This document shows, in pieces, positions 56,166 through 64,000 of a DNA stretch of 64,000 bases. The DNA is taken from assembly GCA_030068075.1 (NCBI GenBank), contig CM057844.1:2852001-2916000 (forward strand), read 5' to 3'. The position numbers and the translations under genes were made by a program. The DNA is from Paguma larvata. Its lineage: Eukaryota; Chordata; Mammalia; Carnivora; Viverridae. The notes under the pieces were generated by a model. That model was given only the letters and a program-made list of their open reading frames with translations. It made no database searches and was not told where the DNA came from. Numbering within the stretch: position 1 is the stretch's first letter; every line of letters starts with the position of its first letter.

Positions 56166-58477
56166 CTCCTTCTACCAGGAGCAGGGACTTGCTTTGGCAG
56201 ACAGAAGATAGACGTCTCTAGCCCGGCACTCCTTCTTCCTGCTGGAGCATTTTTCCAAATTTCTGTGTTCAAGTCCTTAAACTCACTGCAGCCGTGAAAG
56301 CAGAGTGCCTCTTATCTTGGTCTAGAAGAGAAATATTGCTGAGAGAGAATTAAGTAAGGTGGAAGGGACTAGGAGAAAATAAAAATGAATTAGCTTCGAG
56401 ACCTTGAAAATTCTCTCTATCCATCTTTCTCCGCTGTGGATGCAAGAGTGAAAATTTGTCCAGAAGCAGGATTGGAGCAGTTGGGGGCAAAGCTTATTAT
56501 CTTATTTCTGTGAAGCAATTTTCTTCATATGCCCTGAAAAATGTGACTTACATGTGATTACTGGAGACTGATTTTCTCAAGCTGTGCCCATGCAAGAAGT
56601 TATTCTAAACCAAGTCTTGCTATTAAACCCAGAGAACTTCATATTCACATTCTGGAGATACACTTTGTGCGGATGTCAGTGTGAAAGCTTTAGCGCTTTG
56701 ATCTAAATTTCACTTGAAGTATTGATTTGATCTGGAACACTGCAGTGAAGTTCAATGGGAAGGAGTCAGCATGGATCCAGGAATAATTGAGGAAGAAGAG
56801 TTTTAGAGCATGTGCTGGGAGCTTATGCAGGGAATTTGATATTTCATTTAGTTTTCTCTTTTACCAGGACACAGATCTGGAAACCCTGGAGACTCAGATG
56901 AGAGCAGAAATCATACAATGGGTGAACAAGCAAAGCAAATCCAAGCATGCATGGTTGTGATATCATAAACCAGGTTGGCAGGTTGTCAAACATAGTGTTT
57001 TGAAGGAACACCTGCTCCTTGGTCACACATAAGACACGTTGGAGAGTTGGTGTATTGCATCTTTTGAGAGACATCACAAAATAAACTGGTGAACAATCTA
57101 AGAAACACTTCCCATAAAGAATGATCAAGGAAACAGAAAATATTTTTCTCAGAAATGGAAATAGTCATGGGAGTTATGAAACACTCAGAGATTGGAAGAG
57201 GTGCCTTGTACAAAAGGGTGTCCATGAACTGTGTGCCACTTCAGAGGACAAAAAACAAAGATGAAAACAAAAAACATGAACAAGCAAGTAACAAACAAGT
57301 GAAGAGAACAGCAAATATAGATTTATCACAAAACGGCACTCTAACTCCCAGGATTGTGATTCCTGAGGTTTCTGAAGTTCCTGAACCATTCCTGCTGCAA
57401 TCCAATGTCAGTGTTTATAAAGATAGAAGCTCAGAAAAGTCAATTCTTTGTCATTTGTGTTTTGTTTCATGGAGGAAGGGGAAACTAGTGGCCATGTCTG
57501 CAGATAGAAAACACAAACTCCTAGAGGTATATCCCCTATACTTAGTGGTAAGTGTATTTCATACTCAGTGTCAGCCTTTGCAAAGGAACAGATAGCTGTT
57601 GTGTTGCATGGCCCATCACATGCCCATCATAGTAGAATAAGACTGGAGGATGTGATGGTGGCTGCCTCAGAGCAGCTTAACTGAAATGGGAATGGCTTGG
57701 TCGTTGCTACTGCATGCCATGGGGTCTCCTTCCTAATTTGCCTAGTTTGAACTTGTAAAGAACAGTTTACTCTCTCTCATCTCCAGTGTCAGGAAGTTCT
57801 GGCAAGGTGGCCTGCATGGAAAGCAAATAGGAAATAGGGTCTTAGTTTCTATTTTGGCAAAGTGACATGTTGCAACCATGCTGATTACTTCACTCAACAG
57901 TCTTGGATCCTAACAGCCACCCTAGGGGTCATGTGAGGTAGCAACACCAGGGACTACTTGGAGCTCCAAAGGCACAGTGTGTTGTAGCAGGCATATGTTT
58001 ACATAAGTAACACAGTTGAGGCACTTCAGATTTCACCGGCTTGGGCCAAAAGAGTTTTTAATTCTCGGGGAGAGGTGGGCTGAGACAAAGTAAGAGATAA
58101 AGGGAAACTAAAGCTACATGATGTTGTGTTGTAGGGATGAGGGCTGGAGAAGGGAGGAGGATGTTCTAGACTTCTCCTGGAGGGATCTCTTTGTGAGAGA
58201 CTCCAAGGTAAGACAAAACATGAAGGAATGGAAAGCATAGCTGATGTACAAACAGCAGGTGCAGGGAAACAGAAGGGGAGGCAGGAAGAGTGAGGTAGCC
58301 AGACCTTGAAAAATCTAGTGAGTCCTTTGAGGACGCAGATGGAGTGGACATGAAGACTTTGGGGCATATGGGCTCAGAGAGTTTGCTTTCCCCCTCTTCC
58401 TACACCCAGGGTAAGAATTTTAACTTAAGAGTCAAGGATCTTGTGTGTTTGCTTTCTAGAGTGAGTGATGTATGTTT
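56166..58477. other. Unassigned intergenic sequence
   Basis: No element identified with confidence. The 146-codon plus frame 57155-57595 is the longest here outside repeats, but has no recognisable domain and is opposed by minus frames. A weak antisense L2 similarity occurs near 58250-58330. Confidence 0.4.
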
Positions 58478-58556
58478 AGCTCTAAGGCTCTGTGTGTATG
58501 TGCACATGTGTACATGCATGTGTGTGTGTGTGTGTGTAAGCATGTGTGTGTTGAGG
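58478..58556. repeat. (GT)n-rich imperfect microsatellite
   Basis: GT runs mixed with ATGTGC/ACATGC units. The Cys/Val and His/Thr frames across it are artefacts. Confidence 0.88.
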
Positions 58557-59284
58557 GTGGGTATGGGATGGATATACCCTTGGAATAGAAGTAAGATAAA
58601 TAAATTGGAGATCGGGAGTGAGTACAACAATGTCACCCCATCATATTTTTTTCTTCCTAGCAATTATTTTTGTCCATAAAAGAAAATCTCTGAAATCTCA
58701 GTTATCATCATGAAGATGACAAAGATCAAACTTTCCTGTCCAAACCTTTCTTCTGAGGATTCTTGGAGACAAGCAGAGAAAGCAGCAAGCATGAGTGGGC
58801 ATAACCCTCCAGCTCCCTAAGAGCCAGACAAGGGAAGCTGGGACTGGTTGGGTTGCTCACCTCTCCCACTGGATCTGGGTATGCACCTAAAGTCACCAAG
58901 GCACCCCTACAGATGCACCAGCCCAAGAGGGATTGGAAGCTGACTCCACTCCAAAGTTATCTGCCCAGAGAAAGTATCCCCAACGTTCTGATTAGGGAAA
59001 TATTCAGAGAAAATACCCTTAGGGTGGATCTTCATGGGTGAGACAGAGAACAAATCTGGATTTCCAGATTTTAGTGAGCTAAATTCTTACAATCTTCAAC
59101 ATCCCACAGGTGACAAGAGTCCCTGAATCAAGAAGTACCTGGTTCTGGGTGTGTGCCTTCTGACTCCAGGTTAAGTAGGCTTGTAGACAACGTGTAAAAT
59201 GAATAATAAACACAGAAGTTACTTGGGTTTCAAACTTTAGGTTCCAAAGAGAGTAACTCCAGAGAGAAAATGATCCTTGAGCTG
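58557..59284. other. Unassigned intergenic sequence
   Basis: No feature recognised. Confidence 0.4.
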
Positions 59285-61140
59285 CCTACTTAGGCTGGGT
59301 TTCCATTAGAAGTAAAAGATAATTATCACACGGGGCTTAATACTCTGACTCTTGGTCCCTCACCCCCCAAGACTCCCAGTGATGAGCCTGGATTAGATCT
59401 TTTTTTAAACTGTGAAATGTTTGACACATATAACTGTTTCTTAATAATTTATTGTCAAATTGGTTTCCATACAACACCCAGTGCTCATCCCAACAAGTGC
59501 CCTCCTCAGTGCCTGTCACCCATTATCCCCTCTCCTACACCTCCCATCAACCCTCAGTTTGTTCTTAGTATTTAAGAGTCTCTTACGTTTTTGTCTCTCT
59601 CCCTCTCTGTGGCCTCCCTCTCTTCCCCTCCTCCATGGTCTTCTGCTAAGTCTCTCAAAATCCACCTATGCCTGAAAACATATTGTATCTGTCTTTCTCT
59701 TACTGACTTATTTCACTTAGCATAATACACTCCAGTTCCATCCACATTGTTACAAATGGCCAGATTTCATTCTTTTTCATTGCCGCATAGTATTCCATTG
59801 TGTATGTATATATATATACACACACCACATCTTCCTTATCCATTCATCAGTTGGTGGCCACTTAGTCTCTTTTCATGATTTGGCTAGTGTCGAAAGTGCT
59901 GCCATAAGCATTGGGGTACATGTGCCCCTATGACACATATAACTATAATATAACATATATGTCGTAAAGCCCAGAAGTGATACCGCATAGCACCTCCCAA
60001 TTTAAGAAACAGATCATTACCCCCCAGGTGTACCACCTGGACTTATCCTTGCTCCGCCCCCAGAGATAGCTGACAGTCTGAAGGTAGTTGTCCATCCTCC
60101 TGTCAATGGATGTTTTGGTCATTCCCAGGGCTTCTGCCATTAGAACAGCGCCCCTGTACACAATCTTAGACATGTATCCTTGTGCACATGGACCAGAGGA
60201 GGACCAGAGTTGCACCAGCGTAGACGACCCTGTCTGAAATTGCTCAGTGGCAGAGTGTGTGCAGCTTTACTATACCAGATAATGCCAAACTGTCATAACT
60301 TAGAGTCTAACCAGCAATTTATTTCTCTGCTGTTGTTTTGCTCCATGCTGCTTCTCAGCCCCTGCCAGACACTGGGTCTGATCAAGTATCTCAACTTTGC
60401 CAGAGAGCATATGTATAATGCAATGTATTCATGTATTTCCCTGGTAACTAATGATGTTGAGCATTTTCAATGTTTCTTGGCCATTTGTGTTTCTTCATCT
60501 GTGAAATGCCAATCCATACTTTGCCAACTTTTCCCCTTGGAGCTGTTTTATCTTTTTATTATTGATTGAGCCTCTCTGTCTGTCTGTCTCTTTCTCTCTT
60601 TCTTTCTCTCTCCCCTTCCCCTAGGCCATTGCCATTTATTTATATGACACTTTTTCTTTGAGAACTTTTGATGAAGAGCAACTCTCCATTTTAGTGAACA
60701 TGAATGTCTCGCTATATTTCCTTTGTTTCACATTTTACTTTCTGACCTTGAAGTCCCAAGGATACATTCTTATTTGTACTTCTAAAAGTGTAACATTTTG
60801 CTTTTAAATCTAAACCTGTATTGCACTGAGGCGCATGGTGTGAGGCAGGCATGCATGCTTGTTCTCTACATGGATATGCAATTGTCCCAGAATGTTCCTT
60901 AAATACATGTGTGGGTATGAGCCTTTGCTCTTCATTCTGCTCCACTGGTTGGTTTCTCTCTATGTTGAAACCTCACTCAAATTACTATGGTTTATAATCC
61001 TTCAGTATCTGGAAAGTCAAATTTCCCACTTTGTTCTCTGTCTCCAAGGAGCGGTCCCCTTGCAGCTGTTAAAACAGAAGGTCTGGGCTTCCTATGAAAA
61101 TAGACTTCCCAAGTCAGCTGAAAGCTTTAGTATCTACTGA
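59285..61140 (-). mobile_element. Ancient L1M, antisense, split by a younger L1
   Basis: Beyond the young insertion, antisense landmarks run in order: 'CTGTCAATGGATGTTTTGG', 'TTGTGCACATGGACCAG', 'GGTAACTAATGATGTTGAGC', 'GGCGCATGGTGTGAGGC', 'GGATATGCAATTGTCCCAG' and 'CTCCACTGGTTGGTTTC'. This spans the ORF2 end upstream into ORF2. The 3'UTR side to the left is weak. Confidence 0.7.
59436..59930 (-). mobile_element. L1 3' end, 5'-truncated, inserted in old L1M
   Basis: A perfect 14-bp duplication, TGACACATATAACT, lies at 59422-59435 and 59931-59944. Antisense 3'UTR ('CAACACCCAGTGCTCATCCC'), ORF2 end ('CATAATACACTCCAGTTCCA') and ORF2 to 'GTACATGTGCCCCTA'. A small TA/CA microsatellite (59798-59824) lies inside. 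It is of the older type seen at 43299 and not inverted. Confidence 0.93.
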
Positions 61141-61200
61141 TCTCCTAGGACTCCTGATCTCACCTCATTTCTGCCATTAGCGTATTGTCCTTACTTTCTT

Positions 61201-61388
61201 CTTTTTATTTTTATTTATTTATATTCAGAGAGAGGATGAACAAGGAGAAGGAGAGAGAATCCCAAGCAGGCTCCATGCTTCAGTGGGGAGCCCCACATGG
61301 GGCTTGACCTCGCAAATCGTGAGATCATGACCTGAGCCAAAATTGAGAGTAGGTGGCTTAGCTGAATGAGCCACCTGGGTGCTCCTGC
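61201..61388 (-). mobile_element. CAN-SINE, antisense
   Basis: 'TTTTTATTTATTTATATTCA' at the left, 'ATCATGACCTGAGCCAAAAT' in the body and 'GAGCCACCTGGGTGCTCC' at the right. Flanks CCTTACTTTCTT (61189-61200) and CCTTAACTTTCTT (61389-61401). Confidence 0.92.
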
Positions 61389-61401
61389 CCTTAACTTTCT
61401 T

Positions 61402-64000
61402 GCATGAACTGTCATGCATTTTATGTTTTAAAATATTCTTCCAGAAATTTTGCACATTTTATCATAGACAGTTTTGGCCAATCATTGAAACCACAGCTGA
61501 TTCTCACCACTAGCAGATCACAGACATTAGTGGAGAATGCTCTTCTGGGAGCGACACAATGAATTCTGCTGCTTGTGTACTGGGATTGGAGACAGGTGGC
61601 ACAAGACATGTTCAATGAGTTCTAGTTGGCTTTAATAATGCAGTGGGATTCTGATGTGTTTAGAGAGAATCCTGGACACATCAACCCAGGAACCCCTGGC
61701 TTTTCCTTCTTCTTACTTCTCCTAATTCAAGGTCAGCCCAAGCTTGAGAAAATGTAGAAGACCCCTCCAGTACTAATGGAGAGCTCCTTGGGGCACCACC
61801 TTAGAGGGAAGAGCGAGTTTAGTTCCTTCTTATGCTTGGTCATACCTTCCTCAGGAGCTTGTCCACTTGAGTCCCAAATTGCCCAGACTCTCTCTTGGGG
61901 TATAGTCTTGGCAGTCTACATATGAATCTGCCCAAAGGCAGGATGACCCACATTTTGTTGTTGGAAACTAACCTCAAATAACTGAATAGGGTTCAGGCAA
62001 CGCAGCCACTCACCACCACTGCATCATGCACAGCACTAAGGAACATGTGCTATGGTCATTTTGTAACCCAAAAGACAGCTCAAACACAGGCTCTTGTAAG
62101 CCCAGAACTTGTAAGTTTTGAACATGACACCAAGCCTTATGCTCAGAAAAATCCTGGCTGATGTTTACTTTGATCCCACTTGTGTCTTTCAAGACCAATA
62201 GAGTTGGTTTCCACATAGGTAATGAAAGCTTTATCAGGGCCATCAAGTGTCCCAACAGGCCTACACTGGACCATCTGCCACAGCTCTGCATATTTTCTCA
62301 TAAGACCAGAAGCCCCACCTCAGACTTCCTGATGCCCTAGGAACTTACTGTCGATAGGCTTTCTCCACCTTGTTGAAAGCTTTCATAAGAAAACCTGCTT
62401 TAAATAGCTGTTTAGATTACCAACCTGAAATTATTCTTCTATAAAAATCTGATAAAATTTCCCAAGGCACGTTAAATTCCTTATATTTGAAAAATTGAGG
62501 CCAGTTAATGATAATGGGCATTCCTTGTCCCATGGTCCCTCTTTCTTGTTGGAAGTATTCAAGTTTCCAAGTGAAACCCTGCTCTAACTTTTATGAGGTT
62601 ATTAATCTAATAATAGTCTTTTGAAAAGCTAAAGAAACCCTTAAGACAATTGAGTGCCTTATAATTGGTGGCTTAACGCCATTATTGATAGTAGTAATAT
62701 TTCCAGGCCCAACACTCTCTCCAGGATGGGACTCTGTATATCCACTATATGAATAGGGGTTCAAGAGAACTGATTCTTGTCCAAGGACAACTTTAAACTA
62801 TTCTCTCTGGTACACCAGACATCCACTGGTACTTTTATTTTTCTGGTACCACGGAAAATAATTATCTAATCTAAATAAATAAATGCTGCTATATATTTCA
62901 TATCTTCATTAACATTTTTTTGCCTCCAGGCCTCTTTGTAAATTGCTAAAACCCAACAGGGAAATGAAGGCAATTTGTGTCTTAGTTCTCATCAGCCAAG
63001 GGCACTTCCCGAGTCCTCTACTTAATACTGACTCCTGACTCCTTAGTAACCAATGCAAGCTTCTAACTCCTTAGCAACAGTCCAAGGTTTCCTGAAGTCA
63101 AGCTAAAACGTACTAATCTACTTTAGCACATATGGGAAGTCTGTACAGGCCAGATTCCTTCCGGACTACAAAAATAGGAGTTCAAATATTATTAAGTGCT
63201 GTAGGATTCTGATATTACGTTCTTAATCAGCACTTCCTTAACGTACTCTTGCAAGCCCTTGATTTAAGACAATGAGCTTCTCTTAGATTTCTCTGCAAAA
63301 GGTCAAGATTGTTCTCTTCTGTCCTACATTGCTTAGTCTGATGGCAGCTTATATCTCACCCGTGAATGTCCCTTTCCATTTCTCCTTCTAGGGTTCAATA
63401 ATGAGGAGTTGTTAGCGTAAAAACTCTCAGACTCTGTTTGCAGGGGAATGTTCCATACATACTCTCCCAAGAGAGACATGACAGTGTGCCTTTGTTCAGT
63501 CTCTATCTTTATATAGTATCTGCACAAGGAAGACAGATATAAAGAGTATCTAGGTATTCAAATGTGCATGCCATACTGGGTCAGACCTTTAAAAAGCTTT
63601 CTAGAGAGGAACCCAAGCCTTCAATCTAGAAACCTCTGTGTCTATAAGACACTTGTAACCCTGCCTAGACTGAGTATATCCCATTGTGCTCCTTCTTCCC
63701 TTCCTCTATCCTTAGAGCGGTACTATTGGTGTCTTTCTCTAATTTCCTGAATATTTAGCATTCATGTATATTGCTGTATGCTACAAGGCCCTCCTTCTTC
63801 TGGTCAAAGAGACATGTTCATCACGTATAAAGAGCAGACCAAAAGTAAAAAAAAAAAATAGTAATGCCCCTGGGAGGAGACTTAAATCAATGATAAATGT
63901 CCTAGCTTCCCTACTGTCACATGATGTAACTGAGTCATGTTCTATCTAATCTTCTGATGTCCCCGCTGGATAAAGTCCCTGGTCCTCACAGAATGACCGG
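61402..64000. other. Unassigned intergenic sequence
   Basis: The final 2.6 kb contain no element, exon or RNA that I can name. The 93-codon minus frame 62010-62291 has no recognised domain. Old repeats are likely but not identifiable by eye. Confidence 0.4.

Noticed and set aside
57155..57595. 146-codon open frame outside recognised repeats
   Set aside because: No known domain or signal is visible, and minus-strand frames overlap it. Kept only as a note; a protein search would settle it.

Overview
This window is non-coding mammalian nuclear DNA, most likely from a cat-like carnivore (felid/feliform). The main clue is a recurring tRNA-Lys-derived CAN-SINE. It has a 'GGGGCACCTGGGTGGCTCAG' head, a CT-rich body and an 'AAATAAATAAACATTAAAA' tail, which is the form I associate with cats. 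A second clue is young L1 copies whose 3' ends read 'ACTGGGTGTTATATGTAAACC' before the poly-A, a carnivore L1 signature. Repeat family names below come from memory of consensus sequences; no search was run. I found no intact protein-coding gene, convincing host exon, tRNA, rRNA, CRISPR array, operon or CpG island. The longer open frames lie in repeats or are isolated and unrecognised.

Layout. 1-10.5 kb: L1 fragments, a 5'-inverted L1 (1450-1795), CAN-SINEs, an AT-rich minisatellite (2288-2530), an unidentified decayed coiled-coil-like remnant (5905-6765), a perfect 20-bp hairpin (6882-6927) and a long antisense ancient L1 (8650-10460). 10.5-21 kb: CAN-SINEs, MER20- and MER33-like DNA transposons, a solo ERV-type LTR with promoter-like signals (14075-14500), a MaLR-type LTR (16731-17095) and long unassigned stretches. 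21-28.3 kb: an ancient L1 3'UTR split by a SINE, an L2 element with a roughly 460-bp minisatellite inside it (22463-22926), and two more 5'-inverted L1s. 28-43 kb: ancient L1, L2, MIR and MER5 remnants with microsatellites. 43-46.2 kb: an older L1 interrupted by a tail-less internal L1 piece, then a fourth 5'-inverted L1, then an ancient L1 3'UTR. 46-64 kb: SINEs, a long L2 copy (49185-50330), MER5, a truncated L1 with a duplicated tail, an L1 nested in an older L1 (59285-61140) and unassigned sequence.

No genes here work together as a pathway. The story is layered retrotransposition. Ancient L2, MIR and MER elements underlie L1M copies, which are cut by CAN-SINEs and young L1s, many with clear target-site duplications. 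The most notable pattern is that four of five poly-A-bearing young L1 insertions show a 5' inversion (twin priming). I did not find an undescribed biological system. The best leads are the inverted L1 cluster, the tail-less L1 insertion at 44154-44282, the L2-derived minisatellite, and the unidentified coding-like remnant near 6 kb.
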